Shown: positions 19,380 through 30,796, numbered from the stretch's first letter. The stretch: DNA of 64,000 nucleotides from Linum tenue (GCA_946122785.1 CAMGYJ010000002.1:65187703-65251702), one strand, 5' to 3'. Program-made: numbers and translations. Notes: generated from the sequence alone by a model not told the origin.

Positions 19380-20667
19380 CCATCACCCTGGCGGATCTGA
19401 AGTTATGCGGGGTCATGCGCTCACATGAAGAGGATTGTGGCTGAGCTTCCAGAAGCTAATTGTTTTACCGTAGGCTCTAGGGGAAATCGTGGTGTGAGTT
19501 TTGATCAGAGATCTTCCGGGAGCATCGGCTCTCAGGCGAGTAGTGGGTCCAGGCCAAGCTCCACCGTACCACGAATGCCGAGCAGCTCCAAGGGCACCTC
19601 TGTTCCGTGGAGGTATCCAACAGAGCCTAGACCGGGGGTGCCTCCAGCTACAACAGCGACAGAGTCAACCCAAGGGCCCTTAGCGCTAGAGGGTTCAAGA
19701 CCCCCAGGCTCGGCTTCCACAATGTCAGTGCCAACAGTTGGTTCCCAAGTTCAACAACTTGTGGATGCCCTCGGGATTGCTTTTACCCGGTGAACTTTTT
19801 TCTACTTGGTGAGTGTTGGGTTGAGTGATTTCATTCCTAATAGCAACTTGTTAATGGTGCAGATGGTAAAAAAGTCGGTGTCCTTGTACGTTCGATTGGC
19901 GGCCGCGGCAAAGAGGACGGAAGAAGCCGCTCAGGCTGTGAACGAGGCAGAACGGCGGCTAGCTGAGGAGCGAGGCCGATCTGCAGGACGTGAGGCACGA
20001 ATCCGCCGCTTGGAGGGACAACTCTGAAGAGCTGCGCAGGAGCTGGAGGAGGCGCGGACCCCTGAGGGTTGCACTTAGGAGGAGCTGATTCAGGAGAGGG
20101 TCAGGGCTGAGCGTGAGCGAGCGGGCAGAGCGAGAAAGTCAACGGGCAGAATTGGAGCGAACCCCGGCTGAAGAGGAAAGAGCAACACTTGCCCAAGTAA
20201 GGAAAGCTCTAACGGCGGAGTGTGGCATCATCCAGAGGCTGAGGTCTCAGAGGAAAAAAACTTGGAGGTTCATGAAGAAGACATTTTCCAATATGTATTG
20301 CTTTTCTAGGGAGGTGGTCGGTGAGATGCACCTGTGAAGTTCTCTCAACGAAGAAGACTTCCAAAGGAGTATGGCTCCTCGGGTGGCGTCAGCGGCGGAG
20401 GGGGAAAGGGAGGCATGATATTCTATGGATGTCCCTGGATATATGGGAGGTGAGGATTCACAACCCGAGGGCTCCTATGTCTCCTTGGGTATATTGGACG
20501 AGCTGGACGTTGATGATTTGGAGAACATGGTGGCGTGTTACATGTCTGAATACCGCATATCCAGAGTCCCGTTCTTCTTGGACACTCCTCCTGACTTTGG
20601 TTCGGCTCCCACCAATGATGCGGGTCCCAGCTCGTTCCCAGGCCAAGACCAGGCTGCTGATGTCTGA
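19380..20667 (+). pseudogene. Antisense ORF of the Tat element ('putative gypsy type transposon' type)
   Basis: It runs opposite to the Tat pol genes and directly downstream of them. It shows a Ser/Pro/Thr-rich part (19425-19793), then a charged, heptad-rich helical segment (MVKKSVSLYVRLAAAAKRTE, EAERRLAEERGRSAGREARI) that predicts a coiled coil, a second helical part (20113-20260) and an acidic C-terminus (20425-20667, SQPEGSYVSLGILDELDVDD). Frame breaks occur at about 20027 and 20340, and an in-frame stop at 19791. Plant proteins with a conserved N-terminal domain and such a coiled-coil C-terminus are annotated from antisense ORFs of Tat elements; that N-terminal domain is missing here. Confidence 0.5.
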
Positions 20668-20844
20668 ATGGTGGTAATTGGGTTATTCCGGTTATTTTAA
20701 GAGTTGTTTCATGTTTGATGGTTGTCTTTTGTCGTCGTTCCTTGGTTGTGCGACTTAGTAGTCTCAGCTGTTGAACTACAAACTATGTACCCCTTTATTA
20801 TTCTGAACCCGTGTAAGACACTTATTTAAGATTGCGTGTTTACA
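20668..20844. other. Interval between the antisense ORF and Tat pol
   Basis: The two convergent reading frames end within 180 bp of each other. Nothing else was recognised. Confidence 0.5.
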
Positions 20845-22360
20845 TTACATGGGTGTGAAGTATCTACGTAGGTGCATAGAGTTTCAAGTCTTAGACATGT
20901 TGTCGCCTTTAGCACCGCTGAGTTTCACGTTATTAGGACCGATAACCTCCCTTACTCGATAGGGGCCCTCCCCTTTGGGTGTAAACTTTACAAGCCCGCT
21001 CTCCGGGCGAAAGTTTCTTCAAAGTATCCAATCTCCAACTTTGAGAGGTCGTTGCCTTATCTTGGAGTTGTAATACCCGCTCGTGGGTGGCAACCCAGCG
21101 TAGCTTGGCGTCTTTCCTTCGCTCTTCAACGAGGTCCAGATTATGGATGAGTTTAGCGGTGTTGACTTTCGAGCGGAAGGCTTCAACTTGATATGATGAC
21201 AGTTGCATCTCGTATGGCGTGTCCCCCGTGGTAGTTTTGTAGGTGGTTCGATGGGCCTACAGGACATGCGGGAGTTCTTCCACCCATCTTCTTTTGGCTT
21301 TGTCAAGGCGGGTCTTTAGCCCCCACAAGATATTTTTGTTGGCGGACTCCGCTTGACCGTTGGCTTGAGAGTAGGCAACATATGCGTATCGGAGGAGAAT
21401 GTCATACTAGGAGCAGTACGTCTGGAAATCCTGACTCTTGAACTGCGTTCCCTGGTCTAGCACAATGGTGTGAGGTAGGCTGAACCGACATATTATGTGA
21501 GTCCATAGGAACTCTAAAACTTGTTGGATGGTCATGCCGGTTAGAGAGTCATCCTCTATCCATTTGGTGAAATAGTTGATAGAGACTATTAGATACTTTT
21601 TCCTTCCAAGGCCTCGGGAAAAGGACTGAGGAAGTCCATCCCCCACGGGGGGAAAGGCCATGGACTGAGATTTCCTTGCATAGGTTTCGTGGGCACCTGA
21701 GGAATCCGAGCTGCTACTTGGCATTTGAGGCAGACCTTGACATATTCCTAAGCGTGTCGCCAGATAGTAGGCCAGTAATACCCTTGGCGGATGAGGGGGT
21801 TTTCGAGGCTTCATGGGCCCACATGCATGGAGCAAGTGCCTTGATGTATTTCCTGGAGGGCAAAATACTCCTCACCCTTGTAGAGGCACCAAAGGTAAGG
21901 GCCAACAAAACTCTTCTGGTACAAGGTATCTTCAATCATGATGTAAAGCGGTGCTGGACGCTTCAGGCGGGTCGCTTCCTTTGAATCAGACGGGAGTATA
22001 CCCTGCATGAGGTATTCAATTATCAGTGTGCGCCAGTCACGGGGGGGGGGGGGGGGGGGGGGGGGAGAGGTAACACTCTGGGAACACAGCAGGGTGGGAC
22101 GAAGTTCAACCACGACATGCCTCTCATCCAAAAAATCTCGGGCCGTGGCCAATTTTGAGAGGGCGGCGGCATGGAGGTTGTCCTCCCGGGGAATGTGGAC
22201 GACCCAAGCATCCACAAAGTCGGTTAAAGCAATTCTAACCGCATTGACATATTCAATGAGGGTTGGTTCTCTAGTTTCAAAGGTTCCGGTTACTTGGTTC
22301 ACCACCAGGGCGGAGTCCTAATGGATAAGGATCCGCTGCACCCCCAACTCTTGTGCCATA
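20845..22360 (-). pseudogene. pol fragment of the Tat element: RNase H end, linker and integrase
   Basis: It begins (minus strand) with the RNase H segment MAQELGVQRILIH, then a stop where Ser is expected, then DSALVVNQVTG, a linker with a Pro run encoded by poly-C, integrase zinc-binding residues, and the core (KKYLIVSINYFTKWIEDDSL, FSLPHTIVLDQGTQFKS). The C-terminal part (LIHNLDLVEERRKDA, KVGDWILRKLSPGE) ends in a Tat-type MHLRRYF tail at about 20845. Several frameshifts separate these blocks. Block order and wording identify the Tat lineage. Confidence 0.8.
22041..22065 (+). repeat. Run of 25 G
   Basis: An uninterrupted 25-bp guanine homopolymer lies inside the Tat RNase H-integrase linker. 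Its true length is uncertain, because such runs are often mis-called. Confidence 0.95.
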
Positions 22361-23052
22361 GTGAAGGCAGAAGTAATCAAGCTCTTAGATGCTAGGATAA
22401 TCTATCCCATCCCGGATAGTCAGTGGGTTATCCCAACACAGTTGGTACCCAAGAAAGGAGGGATGACGGTGGTAGCCAACAAAAAGGAAGAGCTTATACC
22501 AACAAGAACGGTGACCGGGTGGCGGGTGTACATTGACTATCGGCGATTGAATGATGTCACTCGTAAAGATCATTTCCCTATACCCTTCATCAATCAGATT
22601 CTAGAGAGACTCGCTGGGCATGATTACTACTATTTCCTGGATGGGATGTCGGGGTACTTCCAGTTCCAGATCCCGATTTCCCTAGAAGATCAAGCTAAGA
22701 CAACGTTCACCTGCCCTTTCGGGACATTTGCTTATAGGCGCATTCTGTTTGGGTTGTGCAATGCCCCGACCACATTCCAGCGATGCATGGTGGCCATCTT
22801 TGATAAACTCGTGGGGCAGATAATGGAATTGTTCATAGATGACTTCTCGGTTTTCGGAGATTCATTCTCCACTGCCTTGCCAACTTGGAGAAGGTCCTAG
22901 AGCGTTGCGAAGAGACCAATTTGGCTTTGAGTTGGGAGAAGTCACATTTCATGGTAAGAGAGGGCATTTGTTGGGGCACAAAATTTCAAAGAGGGGAATT
23001 GGAGTGTATCGACTAAAATCGTATTAATATCACTAAAATTGGTCTTTACGAG

Positions 23053-25356
23053 TGTCACATCCCGTTTCGGCTAAAATCGTATTAATATAGCTAGAAAAAT
23101 TACGCGATTAAAATCGAGGATTTTGATAGTATTTCTACGAAAATCGGATTATTGATCGATCAGATAAGTATACGTATTAATTATATAATATATCTATATA
23201 TTATATAATTAATATAGAAAAATACAATAAACGGCCGGGCCGTATATATATAAACCTTTAATTCCTTCTCCCGTCCATTATTTACCATCATCATCATCTT
23301 TCCCCATTTTCTTGACGAGAGCTACAGAGAAGCAGAGCACACACAGGAAGCTTCTATGGAAAATTCCAAAGCTCAATTCTTGAGCCCTAGTGATCCAAAA
23401 ATTACATAAGTAATGCCTAATTCATCTATACATCGTGATTTATCGATTTAAAGCTTTAAAACGAGTTTTTGGTTCAAGAATTTCTTGAATTCCCGATAAG
23501 TCAAATTAGGGTTTCGGAGTATCCGAAAGCCGGATTAAGCCCAGATTTCATATACGAGCTTCCTGAAGAGAGGTAATTAATCCTCTGGTTCTAATCCCTG
23601 AATTTCGGCAATTATTTAGGTCGGGGTCCAAATCGCTGAATTTAGCTCCGGCCAGGGTTTGATGTGTTTTTATCGAGAATTTGACCCGGAGCCTAGAACT
23701 AACATTGACGGGGATACTGGAGGGGATATTAGGAAGGTCTCGGATTTTAATTCGGGGTTCGTTGGTGAAATTGACGTTTTAGTACGGGAAGCTTAAATCG
23801 GTGTTTGAACGACCAGAACTGGTGAGGGATTAGCACGACATACCGGGTTTGTCGTATCACGATAATTATATTGATGCTTAGAATTGACTAGGTGAACTCG
23901 AATGGCACGATTAGGGGTGTATGAACTTTTGTGCTATATGTTGAATCCTGGACTGATGTATGATATTATTGACCTTCCCTAATCGATATGGACATTGTTT
24001 ATGTTGATGATTGCATACATGTTGCCATTTGTGGCTTAACTGTGATATGACTTCATGGTTGTTCGATAAGGTGTTTTGACATAATCTGATATTATGGTTG
24101 TATTTGGATCCACAAGTGGGGGAATAAACTCCACAGGGTGATATTATGATGTTTAAGGAGGATGACTTGCACGAGGGTTCATCCCGAGGAAGTGCAATTA
24201 TACGACTCCTGTTTTACCTATGTTGAGCCAAGTATGGCCAGGTCAAGTACATGTGCAAGTAACGAATTATGATTAAGCAAGATGAGATATGGATCATGTA
24301 TAAGATTACCAAATAAGAGTGATTTGGTCTCATGGTCAATTATATAGTAATTAGGCCTCACCATGCTATTACTCCGTTATGATATGTTATGTCACACCCT
24401 TGATGTGGTGTTGGCCGTTGATTCATCATGAGATATGACCACACCCAGAGTGGTGTTGAGTCCGATATGACCACACACTGAGTGGTGTCAGGTCCGATAT
24501 GACTACACCGGCAGTGGTGTGTCTGATATGACCACATCCACGAGATTCCCGGGAGAGTAATTAGCATTGGAGTAGCCAGGCGCCTATGATTAAACCATGA
24601 TAAGATGCATATGCATAAGTACAGATGGTTGAGTCTTTTGCCTATTGGGATGTCGGATGGGTGAGGTCTGATCCTAGTGCTTTGGTTTGATTGTTAGATG
24701 TATGGTAGGGGTATGCTGGTTATGAACTCACTATGCAATGATTATCTCACTCAGCTATGAGCTGACCCTCTTTATCCTTTTTTATCTGCTTATGCCATGT
24801 GTAAGTAGATCATCATCATCAGCAGTAGTAGATAGGTGTATAGGTGGGAGCTGAGCAAGAGTTGAAGGCAAGATGAGGTATGGTCTTCAACTATTCTGTG
24901 CTTGGACTACTACTCGGGATTTTGGCCAGTGATCCACACCTTTTAGTACAAATTTTTTGAGAACGTTTTTCATGTGCATACTAGCTTCTGATGTAGTGTG
25001 AGATATCTACAGGTGTGGAAAGTTGATGATATGTGTATATTTTGTGTAACTGTGTAGGTTGTGACGATTATGGTATGTATAAGTATGGTATGCAGTTGTG
25101 GAGTATGAAAACTGTGATTATGGCTATGAAAGCCAATGTATATGGTTGTGAGTATATATGTATGTCTATGAATGCATATATTCATATAAATTATTTTGCA
25201 GGTCTAGTTGCAAGAACTGTTAGCCCATTACGTGAGTATTTCATGTCGAAATTTTATTTGGGTAAATTTTGGTAATTAATGTAACATTAGTTTTAAATTC
25301 CGCTGCAATTGTGTGAACAATATGATCAGGCAAAACGTACATTGTAGGGTGTTACA
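23053..25356 (+). repeat. Solo LTR, probably of a Tekay/Del-like chromovirus (2.3 kb)
   Basis: It starts TGTCACATCCCG and ends GGGTGTTACA, imperfect inverted ends typical of this LTR type. TATATATATAAACC at about 23243-23256 is followed by a pyrimidine-rich leader. CTCACTCAGCTATGAGCTGA near 24750 resembles a conserved box of such LTRs. The flanks ACGAG and CGTTG do not match, so there is no simple target duplication. About 30 bp before 23053 (TAAAATCGTATTAATAT) is repeated just inside the LTR. Confidence 0.6.
24432..24545 (+). repeat. Four tandem ~31-bp units inside the solo LTR
   Basis: GATATGACCACACC...AGTGGTGT units start at 24432, 24464, 24495 and 24524. Each contains CCACAC and GTGGTGT arms that can pair. 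Confidence 0.8.
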
Positions 25357-27024
25357 CGTTGAATGATGCTCGGGAGAATTATACAACTACCGATAAAGAG
25401 TTGTTGGCAGTGATCTTTGCTTTTGGCAACTTCAGGTCTTACCTTGTGCTTTCAAAGGTTATTGTCTACACCGACCACTCAGCCATTCGCTTCTTGATGA
25501 ACAAGATCGATGCCAAGCCCCGCCTAATCAGATGGATCCTACTTCTCCAAGAGTTTGATGTGGAGATCAAAGACAAGAAGGGAGCCAAAAATCTTACGGC
25601 GGATCATCTCTCGCGACTCGAAGGACCGGTAGGGAGCACCTCACAAAGAGAAATAAATGACACTTTCCCCGATGAACGGTGTTCGCGCTTCCCACTGTTG
25701 AGAGTGCCACACCTTGGTTCGTCGACTTTGCCAATTACTTGGTTGGAAGGCAACTGCCCAAGGGGATGAATACAAATGGGGAAACGAAGTTCTTCTCCGA
25801 TCTCAGATATTACTTCTGGGATGACCCCCACCTTTTTCGAATTGGGGCCTATGGGGTCATCCGGAGGTGTGTCCCGGAGAAGGAAATGACGGCTATTCTA
25901 AGCCACTACCACAAGGGACTAGCTGGAGGCCATCATGGTGGCAACCAAACTGCAAGGAAGGGGCTTCAATCGGGATTCTATTGGCCATCCCTATTCCGGG
26001 ATGCCTACACATTTGTGGGTCATTGCGACAGCTTCCAAAGGATAGGTAATGTGTCTAACCAAAATGAGATGCCCCAAACGATTTCCAATACATGTGAGAT
26101 TTTTTATGTTTGGGGCATCGGCTTATGGGCCCCTTTACCTCGTCTTTTGGAAACAAGTACATTCTAGTGGTCATGGACTACGTCTCAAGGTGGATTGAGG
26201 CTCAAGCTCTCCCCACCAATGATGCATGACAGGTCTGCGGATTTCTTAAAAAACTGTTTTCACGATTTGGAACCTCGAGGGCCATCATCAGTGATCGAGG
26301 ACCCATTTTCAGGGGCAATTCGACAGACTCCTCGATCGCTATGGTGTTACCCACCGGGTGTCAATGGCCAATCATTCCCAAACAAGTGGACAAGTAGAGT
26401 TTTCAAATAGGGAACTGAAAAGGATACTAGAAAAGACCGTGGACCAGAACCACAAGGATTGGTCCGCAAAACTCGATGATGCTCTATGGGCGTACCACAC
26501 GGCCTACAAAACCCTAATAGGCGTCTCGCCTTACCACTTGGTGTATGGCAAAGCGTATCATCTGCCCATAGAGTTAGAGCATAGGGCTTTCTGGGCTACC
26601 AAGCTATTGAATATGAACCATATTTTGTGTGAAAATGAAAGAAACTTCCAGGTGCTTGAACTCGAGGAGTGGCGTCTCCAGGCTTATGACAATACCAAAA
26701 TTTACATGGAAAGGACGAAGCGCTTGCATGATGCTCGACTGAAAGGAGGGAAGGATTTTCTACCGGGAGAGCAGCTACTCTTGTACAACTCTCGGTTACG
26801 ATTATTCCTCGGGAAGTTAAGGTCAAAATGGTCGGGCCCATATGCGGTAACGCAAGTGGTCCCGTACGGGGTGGTAGAGATCTCCCACTCAGAGCAAGGA
26901 ACTTTCAAATTGAATGGACCACGCCTAAAACATTACCTTGGAGGAGAGGTAATGCCCCAAAAGGAGGAGGTGTTCCTGCAAGATGCCTAGTCCAAAGTCT
27001 CCGTCTAGCTTAAGACATTAAATT

Positions 27025-27050
27025 AGCGCTTGTTGGGAGGCAGCCCAACG
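27025..27050 (+). promoter_or_regulatory. Conserved post-stop stem-loop (AGGCAG loop), element C
   Basis: AGCGCTT then GTTGGG-AGGCAG-CCCAAC, a perfect 6-bp stem 35 nt after the integrase stop. Confidence 0.65.
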
Positions 27051-27262
27051 AAGGTTAGCAAATCTCTCTTGTTCTACTATCGTATTGTGATATGTAATAA
27101 CCTTGCCTCGAGCGAGTCGTATTGTGTCTGTGTATGTGTGTTTTTTGTCTTCTCCTTGAAGCTTCAATCTCCTACCCCGGAACCAATTCCAACTTTCACT
27201 CACCAAGCAAAGCGGTAACATCGTTCTACCCCTATCTTATGCCATTGATGAGGGCAATGTCG

Positions 27263-27367
27263 AACTTAAGTGTGAGGGGTAGTTTATTCTTATGCTTGTG
27301 TGAGTATGATTGATGGTGCTGGAGCCTTGATGTATGCCCAAATTTGAAAATTTTGAAGTCTCCAAGC
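27263..27367 (+). promoter_or_regulatory. PPT1-like tract and following stem-loop, element C
   Basis: AACTTAAGTGTGAGGGGTAG (27263-27283) is followed after about 35 nt by a decayed version of the stem-loop seen in elements 1 and B: GCTGGAGCC...TCTCCAAGC (27318-27367) around an AT-rich inner arm pair. Confidence 0.5.
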
Positions 27368-28984
27368 AATGTTTGCATGATCAAAGTGGCCGGTTTGTAG
27401 GAGAATCTCGTGTTTATTGGCATTGACCTTGAATTGTTGCATGTGATCGAGTGTGTCATATGATGATGAATGAGAGGTGCATTGGGATAGTGCAAAAGTT
27501 TAGTTCTCATGTGTGCAAAAAGGAATGGATGTCTTGCCTCGATTACTTGTTGATTACAATTGACATGCATTGTGATTTGTGAAAGTGCAATGAATGATTG
27601 GGTGACTAGGTAACCATGTGAGCTTTGAGCCGATAATTTTCTTCTTGTGTTCTTAGATCCCTCTTACCCTGGCGAGTAACATCACAGTTGTCACTAGTGA
27701 GTATGACGGAGGCATAGGATTAGTCCACGCCCAGATGTTGATGGTCCCGGAATGTTTTATCCCCTAGTTAACCCCTTTGAGCCTTGTGACCTTAGGGGCC
27801 GTTCTCATGTTAGGAGCTTTTTGCTTGCAAGCTTAATGGTGTTTGATAGAACGACCCCCATCCTTTCTTTGTGTCTATACGTGTGTCGTCCTTGTGTCCC
27901 AGAGCTCTCGCTTTTGAGTTCCATTGAGGTTCTACATAGGAGGAATGTGCGCGGTTCTTGCTAGGAATGAAAGAGAAAAGAGTAGTGTTGAGTGAGATCT
28001 TAAAGGAGAGCATTGGTTGTTAAAAGTAGTGTGGCAAGTGTCTAACTCTCTAGTACCCCCCTCAAAAATAAAAGAAAGGAAAGGAAAGTAGAAAGAAAGA
28101 AAAAGAAAGAGAAACGAAAAAGAGGTAATAAAACGGGGTCAATAAAGTAGAGAATGCCACAAAAGATTCGAGAGTATGCTCTAAGTGGGGTTTCTTGGCA
28201 TTCAAGCCATTGAAACCCCCACTTCATTGTTTTAGAACTCCTTCACTACCGAGTCGAAATGTGATAGCAAGAGTAGACCGAGGAAAAGCGCTTAAAGGTA
28301 GTTCATGATGGGTGATAGGTTGGAAGGGAGAAGCAAGGTTTTTGGACGATGCTAGTGGCCATTGTCCATAGGGAAGGTTCGTAATCGAAACCATAGAACC
28401 TCCAAGTTTAGGGTGAAGATGTAGGACCTCATGATGTGTTTGCCACCACCTAAAAAGCTTTTTACCCATGTCCAAGACAATTTCAAGTCATTTGAATCTG
28501 TGTCTAAGACCTCCGGACAAGCTAGTGATAACAACCTTCCCGTGAACTCTAACATTTAGAGGTTGCTGCCGTAGTGAAGAGACGATAGGGCGAAGTGTTG
28601 ATGATTGTGCACATTCTTTGCACTAAAAAGGTCCTGACCCCACTGGTCAAGAGAGTGAGTGATTCATTCTTGCTTTGCATGTCATATCATACCCCGGTGA
28701 GGACTTTTGTTGCCCCGTCGTTCGTTCCTTGGACTTGAATGTTATGCATGGTTAGTTGTGGTTGATAAGTGGTCTTGTTGAGACTTGCATTGATTCATGA
28801 ACAATGTGAGAAATTTCTTTTTGCCCGTTTTGGTAACCTCGAATGTCATTTGTGGTGGATGTCGGTATTACTTGCAACGGTTCATGTGTTAATTGCCAAT
28901 AGTCATTGAGATTCGCCACTTTGTGCCCTTTGATTTGTCCCCAAAGCATTTTGTTGGGTTGAGAGATTACCTTCCGTGGAATGG
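27368..28984 (+). other. Non-coding 3' region of element C
   Basis: There is no coding sequence. It has an A/G-rich run at about 28066-28125 and the patch at 28420-28590 shared with element B. The arms TTGCTTG/CAAGCAA (28986-29006) precede the PPT. Confidence 0.6.
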
Positions 28985-29006
28985 TTTGCTTGGGGACAAG
29001 CAAACG

Positions 29007-29021
29007 TTTAAGTGTGGGGGA
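29007..29021 (+). other. Polypurine tract of element C
   Basis: TTTAAGTGTGGGGGA stands immediately before the 3' LTR. Confidence 0.75.
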
Positions 29022-30791
29022 GTCATTCAGGCCTAATTTTACACTTTTTATCCCCGATTCTCTTTGACGTTTGTTGCAATTGAACTCCAAAAGGGTTGAT
29101 TTTTTGCGAGGTTGCTTGTGTTTCAGTGTGTTTCAGATCCAAACAGGTAAAACCAAACCCGGAGTCGAAAGTTGGAAGAAAATGAGCAAAGATCGGGGAA
29201 AGAGGTGGAGACAGCCGCAGTGCACGACTAGACGTTGAAGTTCACAATCTTACAGTACCGTGAATTGGAGCCATGAACCGTGAAACAAAGAGCGAATAGA
29301 GAGGGTTTGCAGGTTACTGACGCCCAGGCTGTTCATGGTCTCTAAGATCGTGAACATAGGCCACTGAACGTGAACACGAGCAAATCAAGCGGTGCGTTTT
29401 GGTCGCAGCACTGAGTTCACAGACGCGTTTCAATGTTCACGGTCGTGAAGTCAGGCCGTGAACTGGGCGCGATCTCCACTTAAAAGGAAAGCTGAAAGGA
29501 AGAAGAGGGGGAGAGACCTAGTGTGAGAAGCTTCTCCTTCTTCATATTTAGTGAGAAAATGACGAACCAAAGAAGAGGAAAAGCTAGGGTTTCATCTCCA
29601 AGCAAGGTTTTGGGAATTCCTTCCCCAAAGGAGGATTTCTTCAGCACAAGGAGCAAGGATTGCATTTTCTTGATGGTTTCCTTTCCCTCTCGTGTTTTCC
29701 CTTCTCCTACATGGAGTAGTCCCTTCTTTTACTTGGGTGTTTGTAAACCCTAGCTACAATTATGTGAATGCTTGTATGAATTGAATGATTTGTGTGTGGT
29801 TGTGTTTTAATGTGAATGTGGAGGTATTATTCAGAAATGATTGTGTTGTGTGAAAGCCTATCAATCTAATTGTCATTCTAACCTAGCTTAGAGAGGAGAC
29901 CTCCTTAGGTTAGGAGGCTCAATTTGAGATGGGTGCTCTTGGGCATTTCATGCCTCCTAGGCTAGTTTAGAGAGGAAACCTTCTTAGGTTAAGAGGCTCA
30001 ATATTGAGATGGAGCTCTTGGGAATTTCATGCCTTCTATGCTAGTTTAGAGAGAAAACCTCCTTTACCTAGAGGGGCTCGATTCGAGCCGGGTTTCCTTG
30101 GGCATTCAATGCCTCCTAAACTATTTTAGAGAGAACCCTCATTAACCTAAGAGGCTCATCTCGAGATGGGTTTTCTTGGGCATTCAATGCCTCCCAAGCT
30201 AGTTTAGAGAGAACCCTCCTTAACGTAAGAGGGTCTATTAGAGATGGGTTTCCTTGGCATTCTATGCCTCTTATTCTAGGTTAGTTAAAGGGCAAACCTC
30301 CTAATTTGCATTAGCAATTAGGGTTTGGTTGTGGGTGGTCGTCCGAACTCCAATTCGAGGGTGAAGTCTAACCATTCCTTAGTTGATAGGTTGAGAGGGG
30401 TCACATTTGTGGCTTGGATCATATCCCATTCCTCAACCTAGAGGCTAAGAGGGTAGCTTTGGCTGTTTGTTAGGCTTCCCTGTGGTTTGTGACCCCCTAA
30501 CCACACACGATCATTCGATTCTTCTAGTCATAATTGTTATCTAGGGGGAGCAACACCCCGGTGAAGCTTTCTCAACTAGAGTTAAATCCATTTTACCTTT
30601 GCAAAGTAATTTTGTTTAAGACCTTTGTTTTCACCAAAACTAATCCTCTAGATAATGTTTCAAACACTCGAAGTAGCGGTACATGGACCGGCCTGGGTCT
30701 ATATTTAAACGTACTTGCCCTATATTGAATCCAACTAAGGTTTATACTTGGACCTTAGGTGGGATTTTATTGTGATAGTCAGAGCGAGTCA
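29022..30791 (+). repeat. 3' LTR of element C (about 1.77 kb)
   Basis: It begins after the PPT (GTCATTCAGGCC; a canonical TG is not evident, so the start is approximate) and ends GAGCGAGTCA, like the end of element 1. Repeated GTTCACGGTCGTGAAC-like motifs lie at 29230-29465 and five ~79-bp units at 29883-30275. From about 30797 the flank is Tat protease-RT linker sequence in minus orientation. Confidence 0.7.
29883..30275 (+). repeat. Five tandem ~79-bp units in the LTR of element C
   Basis: Units start CTAG(T)TTAGAGAG at 29883, 29962, 30041, 30121 and 30199. Each has ACCTCCTTA, GAGGCTC, GAGATGGG and a CTTGGGCATTC-ATGCCTCC end. Confidence 0.9.
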
Positions 30792-30796
30792 CTCAC

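Larger units (their letters stand above)
22361..26990 (+). pseudogene. pol of element C: RT, RNase H, integrase, interrupted and frameshifted
   Basis: RT runs from EVIKLLDARIIYPI through VYIDYRRLNDVTRKDHFPIP, FLDGMSGYFQFQI, FGLCNAPTTFQRCM and FIDDFSVFGDSF (motif C intact, 22835-22870). A frameshift follows at about 22880, and homology ends at about 23020. After the insert the frame resumes at 25360 in RNase H ([33 protein letters not shown]). Roughly 140 codons present in element A are absent across the insert. Integrase follows with a zinc-finger region in which the second CxxC Cys is lost (HCDSFQR). The D,D,E core lies in shifted frames (26100-26420) and an open C-terminal part runs to the stop at 26990. 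Not functional. Confidence 0.85.
22361..30791 (+). mobile_element. Element C: Athila-lineage element, 5' half missing
   Basis: Plus-strand order: RT from its N-terminal region (22361), a foreign solo LTR (23053-25356) replacing the end of RT and the start of RNase H, RNase H, integrase (to 26990), post-stop stem-loop, PPT1, stem-loop, long non-coding region, PPT (29011-29021), and a 3' LTR to about 30791. The 5' LTR, gag and protease are absent; the element starts abruptly against Tat RNase H sequence. Confidence 0.82.

Noticed and set aside
19790..19862. GT...AG intron in the Tat antisense ORF
   Set aside because: The borders look acceptable, but removal gives an immediate stop in the next exon, so the splice is not supported.
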